Shown here: one piece after another, positions 43,776 through 52,654 of the stretch
Layout of the letters: the number at the start of each line of letters is the position of its first letter
Numbering within the stretch: position 1 is the stretch's first letter
IMG/VR virus record: IMGVR_UViG_3300044712_001570
Coordinates: 24,122 to 88,121 of that record
Origin: a virus
Length of the DNA stretch: 64,000 nucleotides
Direction: 5' to 3' (one strand)
Notes under the pieces: generated by a model
The model's database searches: none
What the model was told of the DNA's origin: nothing
Seen by the model: only the letters and a program-made list of their open reading frames with translations
Translations under genes and position numbers: made by a program

Positions 43776-44492
43776 TCACGAGATGCTACCTTCCGGTAGC
43801 TCTTCGTCTGGCGTTAATACACTCACACTTGCAGTTGGCATAAGTCGGTTGTACCTACCTAGCCTCAAAATCTCATAGCGCATACGAACACGCATTAATG
43901 CCCTTCTGCGCTCTTTCGCTGCATCCCCGTCCTCTACTCGAATAGCTCCAAGTAAAGTAAAGCATGCACTTGTGCCAAAGTAGTTATCCATTCGAAGTCG
44001 TAGGTTACTAACGTTCTCGGATGGGCTTAATGCTAGTTCGATACCTTGAACCATAGCTGCACGCTCAGCGGGACTTGATGCCCATAGTTCAAGTTGGAGG
44101 TCTTCTTGATATTCCCAAAGTCTCCAAAGAACAGTACCCATTCCATAAGTGTCGATTGTTGTTTCATCAATAGCTGGTGAAAGACCTATAGGAATATGTT
44201 GACCTTCCCCTGGTAAGATACCAATCGCAGGAAATGTTAATACTTCATCTGCATTTTGCGGCCATTGTATATGCATATCCGAATATGGAATCCTCATAGC
44301 AATAGGCGCACGACCAGTCCCATTGCTTCGATATATTGTAATCTCGGATAGGTATTCAAAGAGTGTTCGAAGTGCTTCTGTTCGACCATCCACCCATGGT
44401 GGTACTTGGTTTCGTGCAGGTAGCGGCGAATCCCCTATGGACCCAAACACAAGACTTTGTATTGTGCTCTTAACATTATCGAGAAACGCCAT
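43776..44492 (-). CDS. Neck/tail completion protein candidate
   Basis: This is a 238-aa protein upstream of the sheath gene, where tail terminator or tail completion proteins (T4 gp15/gp3-like) are found. It is alpha/beta with a VLWRLWEYQEDLQLELWASSP core (about 118-140) that resembles the strand pair of tail terminators. No diagnostic motif is visible. Assignment to the neck/tail-end group is by position and size. Confidence 0.55.
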   Translation of the reverse strand: MAFLDNVKSTIQSLVFGSIGDSPLPARNQVPPWVDGRTEALRTLFEYLSEITIYRSNGTGRAPIAMRIPYSDMHIQWPQNADEVLTFPAIGILPGEGQHIPIGLSPAIDETTIDTYGMGTVLWRLWEYQEDLQLELWASSPAERAAMVQGIELALSPSENVSNLRLRMDNYFGTSACFTLLGAIRVEDGDAAKERRRALMRVRMRYEILRLGRYNRLMPTASVSVLTPDEELPEGSIS

Positions 44493-44502
44493 TGACTATA
44501 CC

Positions 44503-45297
44503 TTAGCCGCCCCTCACAGCCTTAGCAACTTCACGCTGCATCTCTTGCTGTAAGTATTCTTTGACTAATACCTTTTTAGCCTTCTCAAGAACCCTAAGAC
44601 CCTTACCACCATTAAAGATTCCTACCTTCTGCATATGCATAGCGATAGCCCATGCAATAGCCATAGCTTCATCATCTGTTGCTGTAGTCTTAGTAATACT
44701 TTCAGATTCTACATAGCCAGCTTCATGTCGAATGCGAGCTATCAACATACCCCCACCAATGCGCATACGCTTCATGAAAGCTTTGATGTCTTTTATAAGC
44801 TTTGCAATCTTTCGAGCTGTTTTCTTATCCAAAATAGAAGGTGATTTATGGCCCTTTTTAGCAGCCTTTGCGGGCTTTGCCTTATCCCCTAAGCTTCCCT
44901 TTTCCTTTGCGGGAAGGGAAGCTTTCTTGGCCGCTTTGCGGCCTCCGGTAAGCCCTTTTCTTTGAGCCCACTCGGCCAGGGCTGTAAGCATTGCTCTACC
45001 TATTTTGATATTGGATGCACGTGCTCCATATTCGATGATAGGTGCATAAGGCACCTTATTAGATATTATCAAAGGTGTTGTTACCAGGTCACCATGCACT
45101 TGCCATCCTGCTCTATACAATCCTCTATCGACAGGTGGATGTGGTTGGCATTCTTGTATGAGCTTGCCTTGTATAAGCTGAAGTGTTCTTTGACCTGCAC
45201 TGAGAGCACCCTTCCTAACACCCATTCTTATACGAGCGGTTATGTTAGACCTAAACTTAGCTAGGTCTGCTACATCTATCTTTATGTTTAGAGCCAT
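44503..45297 (-). CDS. Head-tail connector, HK97 gp10-like
   Basis: This is a 264-aa protein whose first 115 residues match HK97 gp10-type connectors: PPVDRGLYRAGWQVHG (about 52-69) and NKVPYAPIIEYGARASN (about 80-97). The C-terminal half is an unusual Lys/Ala-rich extension with a coiled-coil-like helix. These proteins join the neck to the tail. It starts in the upstream stop (TAATG). Confidence 0.72.
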   Translation of the reverse strand: MALNIKIDVADLAKFRSNITARIRMGVRKGALSAGQRTLQLIQGKLIQECQPHPPVDRGLYRAGWQVHGDLVTTPLIISNKVPYAPIIEYGARASNIKIGRAMLTALAEWAQRKGLTGGRKAAKKASLPAKEKGSLGDKAKPAKAAKKGHKSPSILDKKTARKIAKLIKDIKAFMKRMRIGGGMLIARIRHEAGYVESESITKTTATDDEAMAIAWAIAMHMQKVGIFNGGKGLRVLEKAKKVLVKEYLQQEMQREVAKAVRGG

Positions 45298-45965
45298 TAT
45301 CTCTTCTTTCGAAGAGGGGGTATCACTGGTGTGGGTTGAATATCATCTGTAGATATCTGGCTCTCACCAAAGCGATCCATATCTTCACTCATGCGTTCAA
45401 GTCCTAATATCCACCCAAAGGACTTTCTTTCGGGTTGCATACTAAGCCTGTACTTCTGTCGTATAGATATAAAGGGAACAGTAACAACAGCAGGTACTTT
45501 GCATATACCTAGTTGAGGTGGGGATGTTCTTCCATCCTCGTGCACTTCATAAAAAAAGTCTACTTGTGGTGGTCTAATAGGTTCTTTGAATGTTTGTATA
45601 AAAGGTTGAGGAAGTACTCGACCTGTTAAGAAGTCATGATCATATCTAGCGCTTATCTTTGATACTCGAATGCTACCAACAGGTAGAGCACCAGCAGAAT
45701 AAGGATTGATAGCTACACCACCTAATCCCTCTATGCGTGGAGTGGGTAGCAGTTCCTCCCGGTAGTAAATCTCTTCCAGTCCTTGACCACGTTCATCACC
45801 AGTTGAATAGGTCCAGGTGAGTAATATTCGATACGGTCTTAACCCTATATCCACCTTTGCTTGTCGAGCCCTATCCAATGAAGTTGAAATCCTATTAGCC
45901 AAGCTGTTGCTAGCTTGGTCTGGTGTTATTGGGTGCAACTCATTAGTTGTAGGGCATTTAGCCAT
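45297..45965 (-). CDS. Neck-region hypothetical protein
   Basis: This 222-aa protein of mixed strands and loops has no recognised family. It overlaps both neighbours by one base (TAATG junctions), placing it in the neck/connector cluster between capsid and tail genes. A role as adaptor or completion protein is inferred from order alone. Confidence 0.6.
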   Translation of the reverse strand: MAKCPTTNELHPITPDQASNSLANRISTSLDRARQAKVDIGLRPYRILLTWTYSTGDERGQGLEEIYYREELLPTPRIEGLGGVAINPYSAGALPVGSIRVSKISARYDHDFLTGRVLPQPFIQTFKEPIRPPQVDFFYEVHEDGRTSPPQLGICKVPAVVTVPFISIRQKYRLSMQPERKSFGWILGLERMSEDMDRFGESQISTDDIQPTPVIPPLRKKR

Positions 45966-46375
45966 TAGTGGACCACAGAGATGTTAATACCTGGATTAGC
46001 AGCGTTAGCTCCAACAAATCTTTGATCATAGGGGTTTGGGTATACTCCCAAAGCATTTGCAAGTTCTGTTCTAAAGAACTGGTATCGCTTTAGTACTTGA
46101 GCGAACGCATCCCCTCTAAATGTTACATCTTCAACTTGTACAAATTCGGCATTGCCAGTGTTCTTAAATAGTTGGTCATGGATAGTATCGAGTATGCATA
46201 TAGTCTCTCGAATAGATGCTTCCCCTTCGGGTCGAATCTTATCCATAGCACCTTCAATAACGAACTGTGTCTGAACACCAGCAGGCAAACCGAGAATGAA
46301 TGTTTGCGATAAGGCAACATTCAAATACCCAAGGTGCCTTCGCACTCGCATCTTTTCGTCCTCGGTTAATGCCAT
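45965..46375 (-). CDS. Head-tail adaptor candidate
   Basis: This 136-aa, mostly helical protein lies two genes downstream of the major capsid gene. It has the size and helix content of head completion/adaptor proteins (HK97 gp6-like), which form a ring below the portal. GGAG lies about ten bases before the ATG. There is no decisive motif. Confidence 0.55.
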   Translation of the reverse strand: MALTEDEKMRVRRHLGYLNVALSQTFILGLPAGVQTQFVIEGAMDKIRPEGEASIRETICILDTIHDQLFKNTGNAEFVQVEDVTFRGDAFAQVLKRYQFFRTELANALGVYPNPYDQRFVGANAANPGINISVVH

Positions 46376-46385
46376 AGTGAATCTC

Positions 46386-46760
46386 CTAAGCTGTTACTTC
46401 TTCAGCAACGGCGGGTGGTGCAGCTTCAATAGGAACTATCTCGTCAAGCAGTACTCCTTGCTGAAGTAAGGCTTGAATATTGTATTGTGCATCGGAAACC
46501 GTTCGACCCTTGCGAAGCATAGCTCGCATGCCATCGGTTGTTATATAAGCCCCCTCTACTACTCGATACTCTTTAGCTTTGACCTCTACACGAGGAGGTC
46601 TCACAGCAGTTTGAGGAATAAAATTTGGGTCAACGTTTCGTTCGTTACCACTAGGTTGGAGGATTACTCCAAGGGGTACATCACTATTTTGGGAAGGCGA
46701 AGTGGTAGCCTGTTGTGGCTGACCAACTCTTGTTGTGGGTGCGGGATTGTTTCGAGCCAC
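46386..46760 (-). CDS. Small hypothetical protein with GTG start
   Basis: This is a 124-aa protein. The start codon is GTG at 46760, supported by AAGGAGAT eight bases upstream; no in-frame ATG fits. The N-terminal third is disordered (Pro/Gln/Asn). The central VEVKAKEYRVVEGAYITTDGM leads to a helical stretch. It follows the capsid gene and its terminator and may be a capsid-associated or connector protein. Confidence 0.6.
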   Translation of the reverse strand: MARNNPAPTTRVGQPQQATTSPSQNSDVPLGVILQPSGNERNVDPNFIPQTAVRPPRVEVKAKEYRVVEGAYITTDGMRAMLRKGRTVSDAQYNIQALLQQGVLLDEIVPIEAAPPAVAEEVTA

Positions 46761-46793
46761 TTATTTATCTCCTTGTAGGAACTAGATACATCA

Positions 46794-46832
46794 TAAAACA
46801 AGAATGCACGCGGAGCAAAGCCACGTGCATTC
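46794..46832 (-). terminator. Terminator after the major capsid gene
   Basis: GAATGCACG (46802-46810) pairs with CGTGCATTC (46824-46832), continued by GG/CC across a C/A mismatch. The minus strand then reads TTGTTTTATG. It lies just after the capsid stop. Confidence 0.75.
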
Positions 46833-46855
46833 AATACTATATACTGCCTATATTA

Positions 46856-48241
46856 TTATATTGCGTGCTCAAGGATGACAGCGCGACGATAGCGAGCAGT
46901 GCCACCGGGTGCTGTAATATCAGAGGGAGCTCCGAATCCTGTTGAGATGGACCATGCAGCGGAAACCATCTGTTGCAAGCGATCCATTGGTGCGCGGAGT
47001 ATTAGACGAATACGTTCGGTAAGAACTGCGACATTGTTATTAACAATATCGAACTCTCCAATCTTACCCATTGTTCCGGCTTCCGTCACATAACCACCTT
47101 CATTTAGGTAGCGTTCATAGAGGCAACCTTTACCAGTCACAATGACACGACCGATATTGACACCAAGTTCATTGGTCGTCTCTGCTCCAATTTCAGGTGA
47201 GTATGCAGCATTAACACCTGTTGCGGTACGAGTACCAGAGTTGGAGAAGATGGGAACCTCATTATTCATGAAGAACATAAGACCACTTATGGTTCCAATG
47301 AATCCCTCTTTATAGATGACATGCTCGGGTAGGGACTGGTTCAATCTTTGGAACACGGGGTCAGCAAAGACTTGAGCGTTTGCCATTGGAGAGATGTGCA
47401 CATGGTAGAACCCATCCTCATGGGGTTGCACATTACTCTGTCGAAGAACTGCAGTAGCATTGATGCATTGCTGAAGAGTGAGAATATCACCAGCAGTAAT
47501 AGCATCGACACTAAGACCAGCAGCCGAACGAACGACTGTAGGTGCATAAACACTTCGAACAGGTGAACGGTTTGCAAGGTTACCTGCAAGTGCTGCTGAC
47601 AACAGCAAGGTTCCTGGTCCAGTAGGGTCTGTAATCTGGTCGGGTGTAAACCCAATAACAGTAGCGGTAACAGCACCAGTTCCAAGTCGAACTGTTAGTG
47701 GAGATGTCTGCGAGACAGGGAGAGGTCTTGCATTGGTACCTGGAATAACAACATCGGTAAACCCATTGAGAGATGCAACTCGAATGGTAAAGTCACCAGC
47801 GGTTGCAGCAGCAATGAGAACAGTATTGCCAGATGCATAAGGGGTATAAAGGTTATTACGAGCAATACGGTTGATAGACTGACCAGCCTGCAAACCTAAC
47901 TGGTGAATGTTTCGAAGAAACAAATCAGCAGCAGCAGTAACACTGGTAGGCATATGAGTATCGATTGCTCCAGTATATTGACCAATGGAGAGACCCCATT
48001 GCTCATAAGGCACTGCTTGAGGTTGTGGGTCTTGACCGGGGGCAATAGCTGTTACAACTGGTGCAAGCAAACCAGGTCGGGTTTGAAATACCTCAGTACC
48101 ACTATTAGCTGGCCACTCTTCAGCGAGGGCTTCAGCTCGAAACGCTAGGTTAGGGAACAACCCATCATGGAATGCACGTTCCAGAAGGTTTTCTTGTTTT
48201 AGTTGTAGAAGAATGGGGGGTACACCGAGTGCGATAGGCAT
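46856..48241 (-). CDS. Major capsid protein (HK97 fold)
   Basis: This is a 461-aa protein downstream of the scaffold gene and flanked by terminators. It fits an HK97-fold coat protein. The N-terminal helical arm is followed by a first beta block with a TGAIDTHMPTSVTA piece. A central beta insertion (about 140-230) and a C-terminal half with NVQPHEDGFYHVHISPMANAQV and a DIVNNNVAVLTERIRLILRAPMD strand pair follow. It resembles the P22/N4 coat-protein group more than classic HK97 gp5. AGGAG precedes the ATG. Confidence 0.82.
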   Translation of the reverse strand: MPIALGVPPILLQLKQENLLERAFHDGLFPNLAFRAEALAEEWPANSGTEVFQTRPGLLAPVVTAIAPGQDPQPQAVPYEQWGLSIGQYTGAIDTHMPTSVTAAADLFLRNIHQLGLQAGQSINRIARNNLYTPYASGNTVLIAAATAGDFTIRVASLNGFTDVVIPGTNARPLPVSQTSPLTVRLGTGAVTATVIGFTPDQITDPTGPGTLLLSAALAGNLANRSPVRSVYAPTVVRSAAGLSVDAITAGDILTLQQCINATAVLRQSNVQPHEDGFYHVHISPMANAQVFADPVFQRLNQSLPEHVIYKEGFIGTISGLMFFMNNEVPIFSNSGTRTATGVNAAYSPEIGAETTNELGVNIGRVIVTGKGCLYERYLNEGGYVTEAGTMGKIGEFDIVNNNVAVLTERIRLILRAPMDRLQQMVSAAWSISTGFGAPSDITAPGGTARYRRAVILEHAI

Positions 48242-48243
48242 AG

Positions 48244-48354
48244 TTAGCTCCTAATGGTTACATCCATCAACGATTCGAATGTACGCATTGGGGGTGCCTT
48301 ACCTATTCCACCTGTTAACCGTCGGTGTGCCACGTATAGGTTTATGCACTTCAT
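48244..48354 (-). other. Leader region of the capsid gene with a 36-codon open frame
   Basis: An ATG at 48354 opens 36 codons ending in TAA that overlaps the capsid gene's ribosome binding site region. It has no clear Shine-Dalgarno and no recognised sequence. It is noted as what the 217-base gap holds; no clear promoter could be picked out. Confidence 0.2.
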
Positions 48355-48399
48355 TGCGTCACACTTATTACCCTATCAGCCAGATGTATTTGCACAAGT

Positions 48400-48437
48400 A
48401 CAAAAATAAAAACATCCCACCATTAGATGAGATGTTT
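48400..48437 (-). terminator. Terminator after the scaffold gene
   Basis: AAACATC (48410-48416) pairs with GATGTTT (48431-48437), with an inner CA/TG pair. The minus strand then reads TTTATTTTTG. It separates scaffold from capsid transcription. Confidence 0.65.
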
Positions 48438-48458
48438 GAAGGCTTATAAACCTCAACT

Positions 48459-49241
48459 TTACCAGCTATAACCGTACTTCTGACGAACTTGAGCCTTTGA
48501 CATTGTATTCTTTTGGCCTGGCTTTGCAGTCATAGGTTCTGCACTTCCTGGAGGCATAGGAGGGGGAGCAACTCCACCAGGTGTACCATTCGTAACTGGT
48601 TGAGTGGTTGTAGGAGGGGTTTCAACTGGTGCTGCCTTCCCACCTTTTCTAAATGCAGTATTAGTTTTTGCAAACTTTATAAACCATGCCTCTTGTTGTT
48701 GTGGAGTCATGGCCGCTATCTGCTTCGGAGTGAGGTTTGCTCGTAATGATTTAGCAAACTTAGTTATTGCGAAGTCTACATATTCAGCAGCTATATGCTT
48801 TGCAGCTAGGTTACTAAGCCTGCGCTCTTCCCTATCCATAACCCTAGCTTTGCGTAGGGTTTCAACTTCTTTTTCTTTTTGTGTACGAGCTGCACGTTCC
48901 TTATCTAAGTCTTCTTTAAGTCGAGTGGTTTCATCTAGCTTCTCTCGACGCTGCTTTTCCGCTTCAGCATCCGCTTCTTGAGCCTTCTTCAATAAAGCTT
49001 TGATTGCTTCAGGGTCATCAATACCAAACTGCTTTTTTAGTTGAGCGGCTGTATGTCTTTGCAAGCGCTCATTAAGTTGTTCGGGTGTTAGTTTAATTGC
49101 ACCATCAGATTCTTCAGCTTTAGCTGGAGGTACAACAGGCGTTGTGGGGGCAGTAGCAGCAGCTGGTGTAGTACTAACATTAGTATCTGCACTATGAGGA
49201 GTGGCAGGTACGACGGTCGTGGGTGTGGTCTCGTCAGCCAT
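48459..49241 (-). CDS. Scaffold protein
   Basis: The start is set at ATG 49241 (an in-frame ATG 49280 adds 13 residues inside the preceding terminator). The 260-aa protein has a disordered Thr/Ala/Pro N-terminus, then a long charged coiled coil (about 70-140). A basic C-terminal half ends in a conserved-looking AQVRQKYGYSW. This is the layout of scaffolding proteins that guide capsid assembly and are encoded just upstream of the coat gene. Confidence 0.8.
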   Translation of the reverse strand: MADETTPTTVVPATPHSADTNVSTTPAAATAPTTPVVPPAKAEESDGAIKLTPEQLNERLQRHTAAQLKKQFGIDDPEAIKALLKKAQEADAEAEKQRREKLDETTRLKEDLDKERAARTQKEKEVETLRKARVMDREERRLSNLAAKHIAAEYVDFAITKFAKSLRANLTPKQIAAMTPQQQEAWFIKFAKTNTAFRKGGKAAPVETPPTTTQPVTNGTPGGVAPPPMPPGSAEPMTAKPGQKNTMSKAQVRQKYGYSW

Positions 49242-49262
49242 GATAATCAGAGTCCTTTCAAT

Positions 49263-49295
49263 AAAAAGGGCACTATGCACAAATGCATAATGCCC
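49263..49295 (-). terminator. Terminator before the scaffold gene
   Basis: GGGCA-C-TATGCA (49268-49279) pairs with TGCATA-A-TGCCC (49284-49295) across one C/A mismatch. TTTTT follows on the minus strand (49263-49267). Confidence 0.75.
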
Positions 49296-49311
49296 GATAT
49301 ACTACAATAAA

Positions 49312-49980
49312 CTAAACAGTTGCAGTTGCTTCGAGCACTGCATCAATATCTACAGCGGGTGATACTGCTAGTGTAACAGTACCCTCTGTAACTGCATCCG
49401 TTGCAAAGTTGAATAGCACCTGGGTCTTAGCTGCATTCAAGTTTGCCTTAGTGGTTGCAGGAGTTGTACTAGGTACAAGAATAATCTTCTTTCCTAGATT
49501 GGTTCCCTTAGTTGCAGTTGCAGCTAAGAGTTGAAGAACACCACGATTGGCAATCGCTGTTGGTATAGTCAGCACACCAGCAGGTGCGGGTAGCGTTAGG
49601 GTAATGAGGTCATACTTGAGCGGTTGATAGATAATATCAACTGTCAAGGGAACGTCTGCAGCAGCAAACGCGATATCACCATTAGGGGTAACAGCGCATT
49701 CTGTAGTCGATGGAGTTGCACCATATGCAATCGGTGTAACTTCACCAACACCACCTGTGCCTGTAATAATCTGGGCACGAAGAATTCGTGCAGCTTTTGC
49801 ATCCATAGGAAGCTGCACGACATAAAGCGCTGCAACGTTGTAATCAACACCAGCAGCAGGAGCTTTGCGGGGGAGTTGGGTAGGTAGCGCGCGGAGCACA
49901 TCACCAAACTTCAGCGCATTCATGTATGTGCTGAATGTGTTTGGTGTTGCGATATTAATCATCTCTTTGATTGTAGGCAT
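49312..49980 (-). CDS. Capsid decoration/structural protein candidate
   Basis: This is a 222-aa Ala/Thr/Val-rich beta protein with a very strong ribosome site (AGGAGG five bases from the ATG) and its own terminator. Both point to high expression. It lies upstream of the scaffold gene. An abundant head-surface (decoration) protein is likely. No fold is identified. Confidence 0.6.
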   Translation of the reverse strand: MPTIKEMINIATPNTFSTYMNALKFGDVLRALPTQLPRKAPAAGVDYNVAALYVVQLPMDAKAARILRAQIITGTGGVGEVTPIAYGATPSTTECAVTPNGDIAFAAADVPLTVDIIYQPLKYDLITLTLPAPAGVLTIPTAIANRGVLQLLAATATKGTNLGKKIILVPSTTPATTKANLNAAKTQVLFNFATDAVTEGTVTLAVSPAVDIDAVLEATATV

Positions 49981-50013
49981 GTGGGCCTCCTTTTCGCATA
50001 ACAGGGTGTATGG

Positions 50014-50421
50014 TTATACTAACCCTGCTATTAGATACTCTATCGTTGCTACCCCTTTAGCTTCGACCGATACCAAGGGTTTGGAAGGGTCAATATCAAG
50101 TAGCAGCAGACCGTTCACTGGAATCTCTGAAACTATATCTGCAGGGGTAGTATCAAATGTAAGTCGAACTAATATGGGATCGCTTGAACGAAGATATAAC
50201 TGCAAACCATTTGTAACATCATCACTAGTACCAACACCGGATAAAGTTACATACACACTTGCGCTATTGAGTGCGCGTTGCTTTAGTCCTGAATGAACAG
50301 TTGCAACTTTATCAAGTGCAAATGGTGCAGTGGTCGTACCGCTCGGAACACTCGTATCAACTACAGCTTGAGGTCCAACGACAAGTGTTCCCGTTATTGA
50401 GAGTTCCGGGCAGGTAGACAT
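50014..50421 (-). CDS. Structural hypothetical protein, 135 aa
   Basis: This is a small beta-rich protein (for example ALNSASVYVTLSGVG) in the head gene cluster. No family is recognised. It resembles short decoration or fibre-base proteins in composition. It starts two bases after the stop of its upstream neighbour. Confidence 0.55.
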   Translation of the reverse strand: MSTCPELSITGTLVVGPQAVVDTSVPSGTTTAPFALDKVATVHSGLKQRALNSASVYVTLSGVGTSDDVTNGLQLYLRSSDPILVRLTFDTTPADIVSEIPVNGLLLLDIDPSKPLVSVEAKGVATIEYLIAGLV

Positions 50422-50423
50422 CT

Positions 50424-50732
50424 TTATTCAACGTCCTCTTCTGGTTCACCACCACTCGCACCACCAGAAAGCTTGAACGGCTTTCGAACGGCAGCAACAG
50501 GAGTCAATGGAGATAATCCACCAGCAGGAATAGAGGATTTGTTTACCTCTGATTTACCCATCTTCTGTGGTCGGTTTTGAAAGAGTTTATTGTGGTCCAT
50601 GGCCACCTTTCTTCCGTTTCCAGTGGGGTTCTCGGTAAAATCGTTTGCACCACTAGATGCACCGGATTCATTTGTAGCACCTTGGCCGTTGCCGAAGGGC
50701 GAAGTCATTCCATCACCAGGGGGTGTAGGCAT
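50424..50732 (-). CDS. Small disordered protein with C-terminal KPFKL-GG motif
   Basis: This is a 102-aa Gly/Ser/Asn/Pro-rich protein without an evident fold. Near its end it has RKPFKLSGG followed by an acidic tail. The same motif occurs twice in the neighbouring protein, so it is likely a functional docking sequence, possibly to the capsid. AAAGGAAT precedes the ATG. Confidence 0.6.
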   Translation of the reverse strand: MPTPPGDGMTSPFGNGQGATNESGASSGANDFTENPTGNGRKVAMDHNKLFQNRPQKMGKSEVNKSSIPAGGLSPLTPVAAVRKPFKLSGGASGGEPEEDVE

Positions 50733-50736
50733 TGGC

Positions 50737-51015
50737 TTATTCCTTTCCGCCTAATAGCTTAAATGGTTTTTTTCTCGTTGCCGAAGCAGGAGTATAGCCT
50801 ATAGCCGGACCGCGCATTTGCGCAATGCCACCCTGTGGAGTGGGTCCTGGTACTAAAGGTGGAGGAAGTGGTGACATAATAGCAGGGGGAGGGTTCTCAA
50901 TAGCACCGTTGGGAACTGGTAAGCTCCCTTGCTCGATGGGAGAACCACCTGTTATTCGAAAAGGTTTACCGTTGGACATGCTCTTGAGTCTGCGCTTAGT
51001 CTGCATAAGCGTCAA
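50737..51015 (-). CDS. Small disordered protein with two KPF-GG motifs, TTG start
   Basis: This is a 92-aa Pro/Gly-rich protein. The start at TTG 51015 overlaps the upstream stop (TTGA) and has GGAG at five bases; ATG 51006 is possible but badly spaced. GKPFRITGG lies near the N-terminus and KKPFKLLGG at the C-terminus, the same motif as in the neighbour. It could bridge two copies of a binding partner. Confidence 0.55.
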   Translation of the reverse strand: MTLMQTKRRLKSMSNGKPFRITGGSPIEQGSLPVPNGAIENPPPAIMSPLPPPLVPGPTPQGGIAQMRGPAIGYTPASATRKKPFKLLGGKE

Positions 51016-51419
51016 GTGATCTCCAACGTTTCATCTATGCTAAGTGTTATCGTTCCTATCTGCACTGTAGATACTATATTAGATGTATCCTTAATCTGAA
51101 TATCATATCGAAGAGTAGTTACCGATGAGGGAAGCTTGTTAGTAGCACTAGCAGGCATAGTTACTTTTATCTTACCTGTTAAAGCATCAATAACAGTTAT
51201 CAAAGATGTAGGGGTATCATCGCTTCTTGCTTCAACTAAGTAGTGTTGCGGACAATCACCAATATAAGCCCGAACGGTAAACCATATAAGGTAGCCAGTA
51301 ATATTAAGAGGTAAACAGTTGGATAGTACTTGTACAGTAGATACGAATGTATCACCACGCACCATGCTATAGTTTGTAGCTTCAAGAGTACTTGTATTAT
51401 CCAACTGTCTTGTATTCAT
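51012..51419 (-). CDS. Beta-sandwich structural protein (BppU-like N-domain)
   Basis: This 135-aa protein has the layout of small phage beta-sandwich proteins: a YSMVRGDTFVSTVQV first strand, NITGYLIWFTVRAYIGD and a closing RYDIQIKDTSNIVSTVQIG. It resembles BppU-type N-terminal domains, which anchor fibres. In the head cluster it may be the base of a head fibre. Tentative. Confidence 0.55.
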   Translation of the reverse strand: MNTRQLDNTSTLEATNYSMVRGDTFVSTVQVLSNCLPLNITGYLIWFTVRAYIGDCPQHYLVEARSDDTPTSLITVIDALTGKIKVTMPASATNKLPSSVTTLRYDIQIKDTSNIVSTVQIGTITLSIDETLEIT

Positions 51420-52141
51420 TATGCAGTCCTCATAACACGAATGAATAGCTCACCTGCACAAGCTCTATCGCTGCGACGAGCATATACAGAACCATTAGCT
51501 GCAACAGTAGGTGAACCCGTTGCAACTCCTGCATCCCTTACCTTACCAGTTGCATTGACGCTTAGATCACTTGTCAATGCAGTACCACTACCGCCCGCTG
51601 TATCGCGAAGTGTTAGGGTTGCAGAACCTTTTGCTGTAGTAACGCACATAATCACATCAACAATACGAACCTTATATGGGCAGTTTGCATTAAATATCTC
51701 AACATCATCTGCTGCACCGGTAACACCAGCAGTAAATACCTTTCGGAATATGTGCATTGACCCTATCTCAACTGCTGCCGTCGGGTCACCTGTAGAGATA
51801 CCTTGCTTTACTGGTGTTAGAGTAGCGTCAGCTATTTGTGCACCTGTAATGGATAAGGCAGCAATACCCGTTCCAGCAAGAGCGCTATCTGCTTTAGTTT
51901 GGTTAGCTAGCTCCCATGCAGCTTGCATAATGGATGTTCGTAATGATTCATCCATACCAGCTTTTAGGGATGCCGCTGCTGCTGCAACTTGTGCCACCGT
52001 TGATACTGCCATAGGTACACCAGCAGCGGATAGTAATGAATAGGTGGCACTAGTTGAATCTAATGCTGTACCGGCAGGAATAAAGTCAGGTCCAGTATCC
52101 GTAGCTACTGTATAACCCATGATTGTATAGTATGTTGCCAT
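51419..52141 (-). CDS. Structural protein, helical neck plus beta head
   Basis: This is a 240-aa protein. The N-terminal part is a short beta piece and an Ala-rich helix (about 45-85). The C-terminal half is a beta domain (about 140-235). The layout suits a fibre or decoration trimer. It lies in the head cluster and starts behind GAGGTA. No family is identified. Confidence 0.55.
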   Translation of the reverse strand: MATYYTIMGYTVATDTGPDFIPAGTALDSTSATYSLLSAAGVPMAVSTVAQVAAAAASLKAGMDESLRTSIMQAAWELANQTKADSALAGTGIAALSITGAQIADATLTPVKQGISTGDPTAAVEIGSMHIFRKVFTAGVTGAADDVEIFNANCPYKVRIVDVIMCVTTAKGSATLTLRDTAGGSGTALTSDLSVNATGKVRDAGVATGSPTVAANGSVYARRSDRACAGELFIRVMRTA

Positions 52142-52164
52142 TCGTACCTCTTTTCTTTAGCTAA

Positions 52165-52653
52165 CTATAGCTCTAACACTAATCTTTGGTTTGGGTTTCG
52201 CACAATAGGCGCCGTTGGATTTGCTTCCGTTGGTCCAGATATGATCTTGGTCCATTGTTCTGGCCAAGCGGCTTTTGCTAATACAGATTCCGCAGATGTA
52301 TCGTTTTTCAGTGCTGTAGGACCAGCCCACCGTGTCCAGATAACGCCGTCTCTATTTAGAGCAGCCCAGAATTGTTTCAACACTGCGTTCCCCGCAGTAT
52401 CAGGGTCAGCGTCATCTTGAGGGGCATAAATCCAGTAAAGCACATATTCCGATGCTGGAATACGAGCCACTCGAATAACTAAGACGTAAACCCCTTGAGG
52501 GGTATGCGCAGGTCGATATGACCAGCCTTTGAGACCATCTTGGTCAAACTCTAATGCATGCCTTCGCCACCCTGGTAGCTTACCGATAGGCGGTCCTTCA
52601 TCGTTCTCATCTGGCCTACACAGAAGGATTCTAGATTGATTGACGATGGCCAT
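52165..52653 (-). CDS. Hypothetical protein, 162 aa
   Basis: The start is ATG 52653 behind GGAG (GTG 52662 in frame overlaps the upstream gene). It is a compact alpha/beta protein with many Trp (for example WIYAPQDDADP, FWAALNRDGVIWTRWAG). No family is recognised. It lies directly after the long repeat protein and could be its chaperone or partner. Confidence 0.6.
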   Translation of the reverse strand: MAIVNQSRILLCRPDENDEGPPIGKLPGWRRHALEFDQDGLKGWSYRPAHTPQGVYVLVIRVARIPASEYVLYWIYAPQDDADPDTAGNAVLKQFWAALNRDGVIWTRWAGPTALKNDTSAESVLAKAAWPEQWTKIISGPTEANPTAPIVRNPNQRLVLEL

Positions 52654-52654
52654 C

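Noticed and set aside
51330-52043. 237-aa plus-strand frame
   Set aside because: Antisense to two beta-rich structural genes with good starts; composition typical of a reverse frame.
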